Source: Archivesica marissinica (lineage: Eukaryota; Mollusca; Bivalvia; Venerida; Vesicomyidae). Taken from it: DNA of 64,000 nucleotides. Shown here piece by piece: positions 13,101 through 22,180 of this stretch (its first letter is position 1; every line of letters starts with the position of its first letter). The stretch lies in contig CM026390.1 of assembly GCA_014843695.1 (NCBI GenBank), positions 17,462,942 to 17,526,941 of the forward strand, given 5' to 3'. The notes under the pieces were generated by a model that was not told where the DNA came from, ran no database searches, and worked only from the letters and a program-made list of their open reading frames with translations. The translations under genes and the position numbers were made by a program.

Positions 13101-16100
13101 ACCATATCCATTACCTCTCGATGGTACGGGCAAGTCTCAAACAACACAACCTAGAGGTTATGAGGCACACACCGTATCCTTTACCTCTCCATATCCGGGC
13201 AAGTCTCAAACACACAACCTAGAGGTTATGAGGCACACACCGTATCCATTACCTCTCCATGGTCCGGGCAAGTCTCAAACACACAACCTAGAGGTTATGA
13301 GGCACACACCGTACCCATTACCTCTCTATGGTCCGGGCAAGTCTCAAATGCACAACCTAGAGGTTATGAGGCACACACTGTATCCATTACCTCTCCATGG
13401 TCCGGGCAAGTCTCCAACACACAACCTAGAGGTTATGAGGCACACACAGTACCCATTACCTCTCTATGGTCCGGGCAAGTCTCAAACACACAACCTAGAG
13501 GTTATGAGGCACACACCATATCCATTACCTCTTCATTGTACGGGCAAGTCTCCAACACACAACCTAGAGGTTATGAGGCACACACTGTATCCATTACCTC
13601 TCCATTGTACGGGCAAGTCTCCAACACACAACCTAGAGGTTATGAGGCACACACCATATCCATTACCTCTCTATGGTCCGGGCAAGTCTCAAACACACAA
13701 CCTAGAGGTTATGAGGCACCATGAGCGTGCACCAAAACACTGATTAAACTCAGTTTGTCGCCTTCACAGAACAGTGCAGTACTACGATATTGCTTGGCTC
13801 TTATAACATACGTCATTATTTAATGAATATTCATACCATAACAGTACAACGTCGAATGAAATCATCGAATGAAAACTAATGTGATACATCGCGAAATAAA
13901 CAAGCATCATCGTTTAGGGTTATTACTTCGAAAACAGTAAAGCTGAAAATATTGGGCTGCATTCCGACAGTAAATCAACACTACAAAAACATGTCCACGT
14001 TCTCATGTCAGTCTTTGTCACCCTAATTGTACATTATCAATTGAACCTTAAAGTTACTAAGACATTGTTCTATCTGAAACATGCAAAACAAATTTTTCTG
14101 AGAACCCAAGGTTCCCACTGTCGGTCGCCAATGGCACCAAAAAACAAATATTGGCGCTAAAATTTGTGAATTGGCGAAAATATTTGGCGACACTGTTTTT
14201 TTTGGGCACATGTTTTGTCAATTTCATGGCTTCAAATATTTATTTGTGATATATATGGCTCTTAGTTGGCTCCAAGTTTTTTTAATTGGCTCCAGTGATT
14301 TTCAATTGGCGACAAGAGGTGGCGCAGACAAACATTCAGACAGAGGGAACCCTGAGAACCTAATTCTTTGAATAATCAATCTGTATAATTATGTCAATTT
14401 CAAAATAAGGCCATTTATACACATAAATAATTTAATTGATTTTTTGTTTGCTATACGTTTATTTATCGTCGCTACCGATTGCCTATATGAGCAACGCCTC
14501 CTGAAGAGATTAGTCATTTTAGATTTTTGGAGGATAGTGCAATGATACAGACAGAGACCCATTCCAGAGTCTCCTCTGGTTCTTTTACGTGCACAGTGTA
14601 AGCACCGACACAAATGAATGAATGGTGTTTTACGGCGCATCGACATCTAAGGTCATGTAGCGCGCATTAAAGTTATGTTTATTGTCGAGTGTATGAAATA
14701 AAATTCTATAAGTATATGCATTACGTAAAAATTAATACTAAGAAGTTATAAAGATGTAAGATTAATTACAGGTAATATATGAATGAATGATTACAAGCAC
14801 CGACACAAGACCTCGGTTTAAAGTTCCATCTGAAAGACTGTTAATTTTAATTAGTGTCAGACGGGGGATCGAACCTGCGATCCTTGGATTACCAGTCCGG
14901 CGTGTTAACCACTGGACTACAGATCCGGTATTTAATTGATGAATTCTCATCCAAAATATAGAGGAAGTGACATAGTAATTTTTTTTTAATTTGCATTGTT
15001 GATTGTGTTGCACAATAAAAATGAGAGGGTGGTATTAACAAAGGATATGTTGTATTTCGGGTTTTACGCCTGCATCAGCAGCATTTCGGGCTATATCGGC
15101 GGCGGGCAGTTTACTTAACAACACCTTTCCTGGGCAGGCTCCAGCGGTTAACCAGTACTTGGGTGCACCAACCTCCGTAAGAAACTGCCAACTTTTTCAT
15201 ATAAATGAGACACAACCTGAGAGGGGCTCGAACCCGTGACCATCAGTGATGATAGGTTACAGTGGTATACAAGTCAGCGACCATAACCACTCGACCACGG
15301 AGGCGGACACTATTAGCAAAGGAGCAGGGGGAGAGGATGAAATTGTTATAGTTACATTTTAATTGTCTAACTAACTGTACCTGGGTATTCTTGCTTCAAA
15401 TCTTTCCGAATATTCTGCAAGTACAACAGGAAATGCGTGGGTGGCTTCTTTGGTTTGTCATCTTTCCATGATGTTGACAGATATCTTGGCAAACAATAAC
15501 TGGTGCTGTAATAAAGAGAAGTAGCATTTAAAGAGGGCATGGAGCAAGGGATGGGGAATTCTAATTCTATACAATAAGCTCGGTAAACACAGGACTTTTG
15601 GTAGATGGATCAAGTTTATTTTAGCTATTTGGTAGAGCAAGGGATCATATCTGTTAACCATATATATGGATTTGTTTAATGGTATGGAAGGTTTCGTTCA
15701 AAGTAGTTGCTGATGGACGGACGGACATTTGGTGATCTAATGGGAAGGATTAGTCTAGTGTACTGCATGTTAAGGGGCTATTGCTTTTGAAATGTGCTAG
15801 ATATTGACCCAAAAACAGATACTTTGAAAACAGATGAACAATGTGCTAGATATTGACCCAAAAACAAATACTTTTAAAACAGATGAACAAAAGGCACTGT
15901 CACCACTTTATTTAAATTATATTAAATTAAATATTGGTTCAACCAGTCTTCAGTTTGAAAAGGTATGGTTAATTAATGAATCTCTAGAACAATAGATTAT
16001 TTATTGAGATCCATATCATACCAGTGGCGTCCGTGGTCCAGTGGTAGAGCGTCGGATTTGGAATCGAACGGTCCCGGGTTTGATACTCGGTCAGGCCACG

Positions 16101-17708
16101 TATGTAGTGTCATTGAGCAAGGCACCTCACACACATTGCTTAGTACTGGTTAACCACTTAGGTCGGCTAGGCCTGCCCAGGAAAACATGTCTAGGTCTCC
16201 GCAAGGGGTTTGACATTAATGGAACATACATATCGACCATAGAGAATGAATAGTTTATGTCAATATGTTACACAGTTATGCTCAGTAGCTTGGGAGTTTT
16301 ATGTATATATGCTATGCCGAAGGAATACAATCACAGAAGAATATGTTTGACCTTGGTTTGTTTTGGTGGGGAAATTAGGTGACACGTTTTTTGGAGGGCA
16401 AAAAAGTTACTATAGATACAATAATCTTGATGAGTATGGTGACAGTGCTTTTTATTGTTTATTTTCAAAGTATTTGTTTTGGGTCAATATCTAGCGCATA
16501 GATAATCATGGTTTTGCCTAGTATAAACTTTATTTAATTTACGATTACGAAACAAGCGTAACAACTTAAATTAATCACAATCGTTGGGGCGGATGGATGT
16601 ATGTATGTATGTATTCTCCATTTATGCCAAACCTCTTGCGGGGATCTAGACATGTTTTCCTGAGCAGACTTAGTTGACTTCAGTACATAACCAGTACTAA
16701 GCAATGTGTGTGAGGTGTCTTGCTAATGGACACTACATACATGCCCTGATTGAGTATTGAACCTGGGATTCATCGCTTCCAAATCCAACTCTCTACCACT
16801 GGACTATGGAATCCACACTCTTGACTCACTGATGAAAGGTCATATTAAGTCACTCATATATGGTCATTCGTATGGGAGGAAACCGGAGTACCAGTAGAAA
16901 AGAGAAAACCCACTAGTCAGATCTGGTACCAGCTCACATACTTCCCGGTCCCAGGATCAAACCTGGGCTGCATTGCCATTGACTATTGAAATTTCTTATG
17001 GCTCAAATGTTAGTCTGTTGAAAACGTTTGCCTTCTGTAAATGTTATAATGGTGATGGCCTATAGAGATTTCAATAGCAGTGCACCCCCCCCCCCCCACT
17101 GTGGTGGTGAATGTTACATTGACACTTACATTTATAGTATGGTGTTAAGTTTATTTGTCACCAAATACTGAAATAGTATGCACATTTTCTTAAATATTCC
17201 AAAATGCAGCTCATATATTGTATTTTAATTTTTAGAAGTCATGTTCACTATTGGTGACAATACCTACTCAGCCAATCAGTTCATGTATCAATAAATCTTA
17301 AGTTAAGGGCTTATCAATAACAGTGTCTGACCTTTAGCGGGAAATAAAAAACCTCAATTGGTCAACCCTATTGAAATTTGACATTTTCTTGTGGCTCAAA
17401 AGTCAGTCTGTCCTTTGTGACATACAATTTTCGGGGAACATATAATTGCACTGTAGGTTATAATGGTGGCCTGTGGAGATTTCAATAGCGGTGTCTGACC
17501 GTAACGTTGCTGAACTGAATCGCGAAAATACATTACAAAGAATAATATATCTACATGTCACGAATTTTACAAGGCAAACTTATTGCATTCAATATTGCAA
17601 AGCAAAAATCTATACAAAACGATATCCAATTGTATACCAATTATTCCTTTGAAGAAGAGAACTGCTACAAAATCTTTTGAAAACCTCACGAGCAGCTAAG
17701 CCAGCCAT
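870..17708 (-). CDS. TFAM: TFAM, mitochondrial transcription factor A (7 coding exons)
   Basis: Joined minus-strand exons 17638-17708, 15381-15505, 9665-9735, 8389-8538, 7335-7463, 2637-2690 and 870-1199 give one 309-residue frame with all phases matching and GT-AG introns. Residues 1-about 24 are Arg/Ser/Leu-rich and lack acidic residues apart from one Glu, like a mitochondrial leader. HMG box A is about 41-105 (KPKKPPTHF start, KDLPVNDKK turn, LFEESSRLLAEY helix 3). The linker is rich in Lys/Arg. HMG box B is about 146-225 (PRQRGTFSF, ELWRNLPESEKK, AWEAEMVKEGKLDLIRKG). TFAM proteins bind, bend and compact mitochondrial DNA and activate its transcription; this role is known for the family, not shown here. 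Human TFAM also has seven exons and is 246 residues. The extra length here is the tail after box B, about 84 residues, Lys/Ser/Thr-rich and ending in an acidic stretch. A generic two-HMG-box protein is the alternative, but the leader, box spacing and end of box B favour TFAM. Confidence 0.9.
1222..1625. repeat. 30 bp tandem array in TFAM intron 6
   Basis: About 13 copies of a unit containing taagtcttgctcacccc. It starts about 25 bp from the TFAM exon 7 acceptor. The reading frame of exon 7 runs open through it. Confidence 0.92.
2090..2250 (+). mobile_element. SINE fragment, family A
   Basis: Diverged copy with gagtttgaac (B-box-like), a CT-rich stretch and ggattccatcaggaa, the body of the family A SINE. 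Confidence 0.6.
2378..2617. mobile_element. TTAA-flanked MITE, family B
   Basis: 240 bp bounded by TTAA with inverted ends (ccctttccctcatagaa and ctctatgaaggaaaggg). The TTAA target and lack of coding suggest a piggyBac-mobilised MITE. It ends 19 bp from the TFAM exon 6 donor. Confidence 0.85.
2637..2690 (-). CDS. TFAM: TFAM exon 6 (HMG box B helix 2)
   Basis: An 18-codon mini-exon, HMSACSELWRNLPESEKK, with a cttttttcag acceptor and an AAG|gtatgt donor. It is the W..LP..EK signature of HMG helix 2 and its turn. A TTAA-flanked MITE (2378-2617) ends 19 bp from the donor. Confidence 0.88.
2753..2967 (+). mobile_element. tRNA-derived SINE, family A
   Basis: Head gtcgtgatagcgcagt with a degenerate B box, then tgcccttagacaaggcact and ccatcaggaatgaggtc, shared with copies at 5232, 19001, 25556 and 58314. 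Confidence 0.85.
3035..3267 (-). mobile_element. SINE, family E
   Basis: On the minus strand the head reads cctccgtggtcaaatcactt with the B-box-like ggttcgaatccc. A related copy lies at 8228-8380 (shared cttccacaagccagct). Confidence 0.65.
3283..4155. repeat. 36 bp tandem array in TFAM intron 5
   Basis: About 24 copies of a unit containing taaatgtccgagagataa and acatccaccaagctgc, with small indels. A multiple-of-three period gives spurious frames on both strands. Confidence 0.95.
4309..4733. repeat. 22 bp tandem array in TFAM intron 5
   Basis: About 19 copies of acctgctaacagataaacaa plus two bases, with ctgcc/ctgtc variants. Confidence 0.95.
5232..5450 (+). mobile_element. tRNA-derived SINE, family A
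   Basis: Nearly intact head: A box tagcgcagtgg and B box gttcgaaccccgctgg, then the shared body and a 3' end gttgtaagaacttgtttcgc. Confidence 0.9.
5451..7009. other. TFAM intron 5 sequence, mostly unremarkable
   Basis: AT-rich intron with no exon or array recognised. It holds one small fold-back element at 6721-6810. Confidence 0.6.
6721..6810. mobile_element. 90 bp fold-back MITE with TA ends
   Basis: Perfect inverted ends tacagtcaaacctgt and acaggtttgactgta, with a second inner pair (attaagcagccag and ctggctgcttaa). TA borders and a CAGT start suggest a Tc1/mariner-type element. Confidence 0.75.
7010..7258 (-). mobile_element. tRNA-derived SINE, family C
   Basis: On minus: ctgtccgattagcgcagtgg head, B-box region gtttgatcctcgg, body ggtcgccagatcggacaggt. 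It lies 3' of TFAM exon 5. Confidence 0.88.
7335..7463 (-). CDS. TFAM: TFAM exon 5 (start of HMG box B)
   Basis: A 43-codon exon with a gtttaatttcag acceptor and an ACG|gtaatc donor. It encodes LKRENG, then PRQRGTFSFGLFLVNQLEG and more, matching helix 1 of the second HMG box (the human equivalent starts KPKRPRSAYNVY). Confidence 0.88.
7515..7602 (-). mobile_element. SINE fragment, family A (3' end)
   Basis: Minus-strand match to the family A tail: ggattccatcaggaatgatg, then gttgaaagaacttgtttcac. Confidence 0.7.
8228..8380 (-). mobile_element. SINE-like fragment, family E, next to TFAM exon 4 donor
   Basis: Shares cttccacaagccagct and a ttcgaacc block with 3035-3267. Its head end falls about 8 bp downstream of the TFAM exon 4 donor. 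Confidence 0.6.
8389..8538 (-). CDS. TFAM: TFAM exon 4 (box A helix 3 and linker)
   Basis: A 150 nt exon encoding KLFEESSRLLAEYKSK (helix 3) and then a charged linker (KTKKGKRQKRKIKT). The donor is ACT|gtgagt. On the 5' side a MITE (8551-8916) begins 12 bp from the exon, and on the 3' side a SINE-like sequence ends about 8 bp from the donor. The first 48 or so bases of this exon recur two to three times further up the intron (8922-9196). Confidence 0.9.
8551..8916. mobile_element. MITE, family A (copy 1), at TFAM exon 4 acceptor
   Basis: 366 bp with inverted ends gagaaacatt and aatgtctctc, flanked by AT on both sides. Internal landmarks: cagttactgcccctgaatac and atcaagggaggtaatagaaa. The empty site gcaaaacaattaaacattc survives in the duplicated copies at 9010-9140, confirming insertion with a 2 bp duplication. 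Confidence 0.88.
8922..9196. repeat. TFAM: Tandem duplication of TFAM exon 4 5' edge
   Basis: Two full units of about 105 bp and one partial unit. Each full unit holds the exon 4 acceptor and about 48 bases of exon (reads KLFEESSRLLAEYKSK on minus), joined to intron sequence. The junction creates agagtaagt, a near-consensus donor. Confidence 0.9.
9425..9645 (+). mobile_element. tRNA-derived SINE, family C
   Basis: Head tctgatttgcgtagtggtta, then cctcggaccgggaagtatgt and cggacaggtgggttttc; 3' end ataagttgttagaact. Confidence 0.85.
9665..9735 (-). CDS. TFAM: TFAM exon 3 (HMG box A helix 2)
   Basis: A 71 nt exon with an atttttag-type acceptor and an AAG|gtacat donor. It encodes DKSVGETARIATEMYKDLPV plus NDKK, the helix 2 and turn before helix 3 of an HMG box. 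It leaves phase 0 for exon 4. Confidence 0.9.
9940..13720. repeat. 69 bp tandem array in TFAM intron 2
   Basis: Roughly 54 units containing ggttatgaggcacacaccgt and ccatggtccgggcaagtctc. Because 69 is 3x23, one strand shows long spurious frames with a 23-residue period (HNLEVMRHTPYPLPL). The first units (to about 10440) are diverged. A block with aaccacgatggttctggcaa recurs near 10080, 10220, 11805 and 12565, showing a higher-order structure. Confidence 0.95.
13741..14448. other. TFAM intron 2 sequence, nothing recognised
   Basis: AT-rich sequence. 14100-14330 has several ttggcgac / ttggctcc words but no clear element or exon. Confidence 0.5.
14449..14935 (-). mobile_element. tRNA-derived SINE, family B, split by an insertion
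   Basis: The 3' tail is at 14449-14600 (cgtttatttatcgtcgctac, ggaggatagtgcaatgatac) and the head at about 14808-14932 (gatcgaacctgcgatccttg). A 181 bp insertion with a 14 bp target duplication separates them. Confidence 0.88.
14614..14794. mobile_element. 181 bp retroposon-like insertion
   Basis: Flanked by an exact 14 bp duplication aagcaccgacacaa (14600-14613 and 14795-14808) of the host SINE. It has atgaatgaatg at both ends. The duplication length suggests target-primed retrotransposition; the family is not recognised. Confidence 0.75.
15052..15306 (-). mobile_element. tRNA-derived SINE, family D
   Basis: On minus: gcctccgtggtcgagtggtt head and gggttcgagcccctctcagg, then the body ending caggcgtaaaacccgaaata. 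It lies about 75 bp from TFAM exon 2. Confidence 0.88.
15381..15505 (-). CDS. TFAM: TFAM exon 2 (start of HMG box A)
   Basis: The acceptor reads ttctctttattacag and the donor is G|gtacag. The exon encodes the end of the leader region and helix 1 of HMG box A: KPKKPPTHFLLYLQNIRKD followed by LKQEYP. Its phase (1 nt in, 1 nt out) fits both neighbours exactly. Confidence 0.9.
15787..16501. mobile_element. Inverted-repeat element with nested SINE
   Basis: The arms at about 15837-15903 and 16436-16501 are inverted copies (gctagatattgacccaaaaa and ttgggtcaatatctagc). The left arm has an extra direct copy from 15787. A family F SINE (16024-16245) sits inside. Confidence 0.6.
16024..16245 (+). mobile_element. 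tRNA-derived SINE, family F
   Basis: Head ggcgtccgtggtccagtggt with a B-box-like gggtttgatactcgg, body cattgagcaaggcacctcac, end gacattaatggaacatacat. Confidence 0.88.
16585..16820 (-). mobile_element. tRNA-derived SINE, family F
   Basis: Minus-strand copy with the tccagtggtagagagttgga head region and shared body; the tail is tacatacatacatccatc. Confidence 0.85.
16838..16978 (-). mobile_element. SINE fragment, family C
   Basis: Minus-strand match to cgggaagtatgtgagctggt and ctccggtttcctcccatacg; tRNA head lost. Confidence 0.7.
16980..17505. repeat. Diverged direct repeat pair in TFAM intron 1
   Basis: Segments at about 16980-17090 and 17368-17500 share attgaaatt..ttatggctcaaa..gtcagtctgt and gagatttcaatagcagtg. 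A run of 12 C lies at about 17087. Each segment starts and ends with inverted attgaaat / atttcaat. Confidence 0.6.
17638..17708 (-). CDS. TFAM: TFAM exon 1 (start codon, mitochondrial leader)
   Basis: The exon starts at an ATG (17708-17706) and encodes MAGLAAREVFKRFCSSSLL and a few more residues, an amphipathic basic sequence typical of a matrix-targeting presequence. It ends with TG before a gtatac donor. The split codon is completed by the C that opens exon 2 (Cys). The upstream frame stays open for 47 more codons, but those lie in a SINE-derived sequence, so this Met is preferred. No transcription start can be fixed from sequence alone. Confidence 0.78.
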
Positions 17709-17721
17709 TATTATTGTTGTT

Positions 17722-17965
17722 GTTGTTGTAGGATCATGTCGTATTAGAAACAGAATTGGAATCGAAGAGTCCCGGGATCGATACTCTGTCAGGGTATGTA
17801 TGTGGTCGGTGCACGTATGTGGTGTCATTGAGCAAAGCACCTCACACACAGTGATTAGTACTGGTCAACATCTTATATCAGCTAAGTATGCCCAGGAAAT
17901 ATGTCTAGACCCCCTGCAAGGGGTTTAATTGACATTAATGGAACATACATAGGACGTTAACCATA
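17722..17965 (+). mobile_element. SINE, family F, beside the TFAM start codon
   Basis: Diverged head (gtcgtattagaaacagaatt, gggatcgatactctg), then cattgagcaaagcacctcac and gacattaatggaacatacat. It begins about 14 bp upstream of the TFAM ATG, in antisense to TFAM. Confidence 0.78.
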
Positions 17966-17974
17966 TTGATACAG

Positions 17975-18535
17975 ACGGGCCAGTAGTCCAGTGGATAACA
18001 AGTTGGACTGCGAATCCAGGGATCGCAGATTCGATCCCACGTCTAACACAAAATACTCGAGCCTCCGTGGCTGAGTGGTTTAACGCCACGTCATTAGAAC
18101 TCGCCTTTCACCACTATCAGAGATGCAGGTTCTAGTGAAATGGTGATATGTGAGAAAGATGTCAGTCGATTATAATGAGGTTGGAGAGTTGAGTACTGGT
18201 TCTTACCCAGGAAATGCTCTCCGCCACAACAGATTGACCTCCAAATAATAACTGCAAACTGATTGGCAGTATAAGAAGAAAGAAAAAATAAATTAACAGT
18301 CTTTCATATGGGGCTTAAAACCAGGATCGTTTTGCTTAACATCTAGGTTCCTGATAAAACCGAGGTCTCGAGTCGGTGTTTTACACCGAACACATACACT
18401 GTGCACGTAAATGAAAAAAGGAGATCATGGAATGGTCTCTGTCTATATCATTGCGCTATCCTTCAAAAATCTGAAATGATTAATCTCTTTCAGAGTTGTC
18501 GCTCATATGGACAACCGGTAACGGTGATAAATAAG
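17975..18535 (+). mobile_element. SINE, family B, split by a family D SINE
   Basis: Head gtagtccagtggataacaag and gattcgatcccacg at 17975-18050; the tail resumes near 18290 and ends with ggtaacggtgataaataa near 18530. Confidence 0.82.
18058..18292 (+). mobile_element. tRNA-derived SINE, family D, nested
   Basis: Head gcctccgtggctgagtggtt, inserted in the family B copy. It is diverged in the middle. Confidence 0.75.
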
Positions 18536-18554
18536 CTTAAAGAAAACACACACA

Positions 18555-18925
18555 AACTATAATGCTGTTGTTGCGAGATGTTGTCGTACATAGCAGCTGT
18601 AGGATGTTTACCATAATGCTGTTGTTGCAAGGTTCTATCGTATATGTATAACAGCTGTAGCACGTTTGAACCATAATGTGTTGTTGCGAGGTGTTGTCAT
18701 ATAAACAGCTGTACATAAACAATATTTATTTCTTTGGATAAACATAGTCAAGTATAAATATTATGTACATACATGTATGATTGAGGAGAAAGCAATCTGC
18801 TTGTAGGTTACCTCGGGACGTTTACTATAATGCTTTTGTTGCAAGGTTCTGTTGTATATAACAGCTGTAGCACGTTTACCATAATGCTGTAACTGTTGTT
18901 GCGAGATTATGTCGTATAAAATAGC
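18555..18925. repeat. Imperfect ~60 bp repeats
   Basis: Five to six diverged units with accataatgctgttgttgc and gtataacagctgtagcacg. They are followed by a 60 bp GC-rich tract of ccctg words (18925-18982). Confidence 0.8.
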
Positions 18926-19000
18926 TGCCCTGCCCTGTCCTGCCCTGGGCAGGGCGCCCTGCCCTGCCCTCCTCTCCTCTCCAATAAGTGCAATGACTGT

Positions 19001-19242
19001 GGAAGTTGTGATATCACAGTGGTAGCGTGTTCACTTCAGGTGCGAAATATCCAGAGTGTGTGCCCAGCTGGAGCCGTTACGATTGTGCCCTAAGGCAAGG
19101 CTCTTCAATTCCACATTGCCTCTTCTCTCTCCCTCATGGCGATATATTCCATCAGCAATGAGATCTCGAAAGTGATTAACTTAACGTAACGTGTTCGCAA
19201 TCGAGCTAAACAAAATGTTATTAAAATATTACAATAAATAAA
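19001..19242 (+). mobile_element. tRNA-derived SINE, family A
   Basis: Head ggaagttgtgatatcacagt, body gattgtgccctaaggcaagg and ccatcagcaatgagatctcg, with an AT-rich end. Confidence 0.82.
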
Positions 19243-19737
19243 TAAGTTATAATGGAGCGCCGTGTTTTTCGTTCTGTTCCTAATAATATCTACAGGGGCG
19301 CCGTGTTTTAAACCCGTCCGAAAAATAACAAATTGTTTGGTAAAAGTTTTAAGCCAGGGTTTTAAATTAAATAATTATATATTGTTGTATATATAGTGAT
19401 ATAACATTCCCCGTTAATACATATACTCACACTGATGTTAATATGATGATAAATTGCTAAATATAATTTTATGTCATGACCACACGAGTCGATCGCAATG
19501 GTTTTAGGGTAAACTAATCGAGAGTCGGATATGTATATAAAGTCGGATATTTTTTTATAAACACTGCTGTATAAACGTTAACGTTTAAATGTGACTCGTT
19601 TCTATAATATTCAATTTCGGCGCATGCGGTACTTTTGATTTATCGTATATACAGACGTTTTTACTGACATTCTTCCGTTCTTTCTGAATGTTATATTTAG
19701 AAAACCCACTAAAGCGGGACATTATTGAAAGCCACCA

Positions 19738-19957
19738 ATCAGGTATGTATGTCTGTTCCATTAATATCAAACCCCTTCTGGAGACCTAGACATGTTTTCC
19801 TGGGCATGTATAGTCGACCATAGTGGTTAACCAGTACTAAGCAATGTGTGTGAGGTGCCTTGCTCAATGACACTACATACGTGGCCTGACCGAGTATCAA
19901 ACCCGGGACCGTTCGATTCCAAATCCGACGCTCTACCACTGGACCATGGACGCCACT
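19738..19957 (-). mobile_element. tRNA-derived SINE, family F
   Basis: On minus: ggcgtccatggtccagtggt, gggtttgatactcggtcagg and the shared body; tail gacatacatac. Confidence 0.88.
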
Positions 19958-20019
19958 GTAAAAATGAGTTTCGTTCTACTTTCATTTAAGTGGTGTTGTA
20001 TTATTATAATGTTTCTGGT

Positions 20020-20290
20020 TGAACACTAGCCTATCAGTCTAGTCCAAATATACAATGGCATTGGAATGATTGGTACAGCACCAGCCTATCAGTCTAGCCC
20101 ACATATACAATGGCATTGGTATGTACAGCACCAGGCTATCAGTCTAGTCCAAATATACAATGGCATTGGTACAGCACCAGCCTATCAATCTAGCCCAAAT
20201 ATACAATGGCATTGGTATAGCACCAGGCTATTAGTCTAGCCCAAATAATAAATGGCATTGGTACAGCACCAGGCTATCAGTCTAGACATG
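20020..20290. repeat. ~46 bp imperfect tandem repeats
   Basis: About six units with caccagcctatcagtctag and atatacaatggcattggt. Confidence 0.85.
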
Positions 20291-20576
20291 TTTTCCTGGG
20301 GAGGCTTCAAGGACAATACATGTACATACAAGCCATGACGTGAGTATTCAGTACTGATCCCTGGATCTCTCAATACCAAATCTCGCAGACACAACTCATT
20401 ATTCTTCTAAGAAATACATAATTATGGTGTGATCATTAAATGTCTTTCCTGCTTAATTCTGATGTCCAGCTTCAGAAAAATCAAAACATTGTCTGAAAAT
20501 TTAATACTTTCGTAACGTCGTTTATTTTACACATACAAAAATACAATTTTGAGTTTAGTGATTACTTAGTAGTCAA

Positions 20577-20872
20577 TTGTGTGTGTGTGTTTTACGTTTA
20601 TTTATCGTTGCTACCGGTTGCCCATATGAGCGACGCCTCCTGAAGAGATTATTCATTTTAGATTTTTGGAGGATTATGCAATGATATAGACAGAGATCCA
20701 TTCCAGAGTCTCCTCTGGTTCTTTTACGTGCATGGTGTATAGAACCGACATGAGAACTCAGTTTATAGTCCAATCTGAAAGACTGTTAATTTTATTAGGG
20801 TGAGATGGGGGATCGAACCTGCGATCCCTGGATTACCAGTCCAGCGTGTTACCACTGGACTACATATCCATC
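20577..20872 (-). mobile_element. tRNA-derived SINE, family B
   Basis: Tail gtgtgttttacgtttattta at the left and tRNA head (ggttcgatcccccatctcac) at the right. Confidence 0.88.
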
Positions 20873-21482
20873 TATTAGTCAAGATTCTACAATTGAGATT
20901 TCTTATTTAGCAAATCCCAATTGTTGTGCCAACGTTCCAATGATATGATCATTCCGGACATTAATTTTCCGGTGTTCGGACTCATACAGCTGTAGCCTGT
21001 ACAAATCAAACTGTACTGAAAGTGCCTCTCGAAATTCAACGTCATTAAGTTTATGCCAGGATATGCAAGTTATTCATAATTTTAGGCGCCTATCATTTCT
21101 CTAGGGATAATTGGAATTAACTATCATTAAATATTTCAGATGTGATGGTTTATAAATTTAATATATAAACCGACCTCAGAGAGAGGGGAGATGATTGCCT
21201 GGCTATGATACCTATTAAATCTTATCAATTAGGCACTCCGGTTCTAACTTCTTTTGCACGCCTGTGTAAAACACGGTGCACAGGACCTTGATTTATTGTC
21301 TCATCCGCAAGACCTGCAAGGGTTAATAATGCTAGAACATATGTTGATAAGCTCTGGATGAAGAACAAACCAACAATATTCTTCTTGAAGGTCATTTAAC
21401 ATGTTGACCAGTAACCACTGGAACACACCTATCTTGATCGCTCAATTTATTTCTGATATAATATCAAATGTCCCAGGGACTT

Positions 21483-21770
21483 GTGTGTGTTTTATGTTTA
21501 TATATCGTCACTACCGGTTGCACATATGAGCGACGCCTCCTGAAGAGATTTAGTCATTTTAGATTTTGGAGGATAGTGCAATAATGCGGACAGAGACCCA
21601 TTCCAGAGTCTCCTCTGGTTCTTTTACGTGCACAGTGTAAAGCACCGACACAAGACCTTGGTTTAAAGTCCCATCTGAATGACATAAAAATAATTTTATT
21701 AGGGTCAGACGGGGGATCGATCCCTGGATTACCAGTCCAGCGAGTTAATACTGGACTACAGATCCATCTG
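21483..21770 (-). mobile_element. tRNA-derived SINE, family B
   Basis: Same order as 20577-20872. The B-box region is deleted to gatcgatccctgg. Confidence 0.88.
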
Positions 21771-21949
21771 TGTCCCAGGAACCCTATCTTAACTCCTATT
21801 TATAACATAAACTTGTTCAATCGACCATTACGGCATGTACATGTAGCGAATGAGAGGAAATCTGTGAAGATGACTTTCTTCCTGCTGAGCAAATGTAGAG
21901 AGGACACGCTCGGCACATTGACTAATTGGTCGGTCGTGTCTGTTATTAT

Positions 21950-22063
21950 CACAGGAACTTGAAAGTTTATCCATAAGCCACCAAAGGTCTTGTACCTCTA
22001 TCCTAGGACACCCCCATCTACGAGACCTTTGGTGGCTTATGGATAAAATTTCAAGTTCCTGTG
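21950..22063. mobile_element. Fold-back element upstream of EME1 exon 1
   Basis: Two 41 bp arms, 21950-21990 and 22023-22063, are nearly perfect inverted copies (ccataagccaccaaaggtct and agacctttggtggcttatgg) around a 32 bp loop. Confidence 0.88.
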
Positions 22064-22180
22064 GTTATTATGTACATTGTACATGTATCTTATCAAGCAA
22101 TCTGTATGTCCATCCTTGCAATAACTCTGCATCTTTTGGTGTTTTTAAATTCACTTTTAATACAGCTCGGCTATTTCACT

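Larger units (their letters stand above)
17709..22165. other. Divergent TFAM-EME1 intergenic region
   Basis: About 4.5 kb between the TFAM start (minus) and the first coding exon of EME1 (plus). It holds SINEs, two small arrays and a fold-back element, but no third gene. The promoters of both genes, and any non-coding first exon of EME1, should lie here. I cannot place them. Confidence 0.6.

Noticed and set aside
9896..13743. Repeat proteins with a 23-residue period
   Set aside because: Product of a 69 bp array with no stops; it lies in a TFAM intron on the opposite strand.
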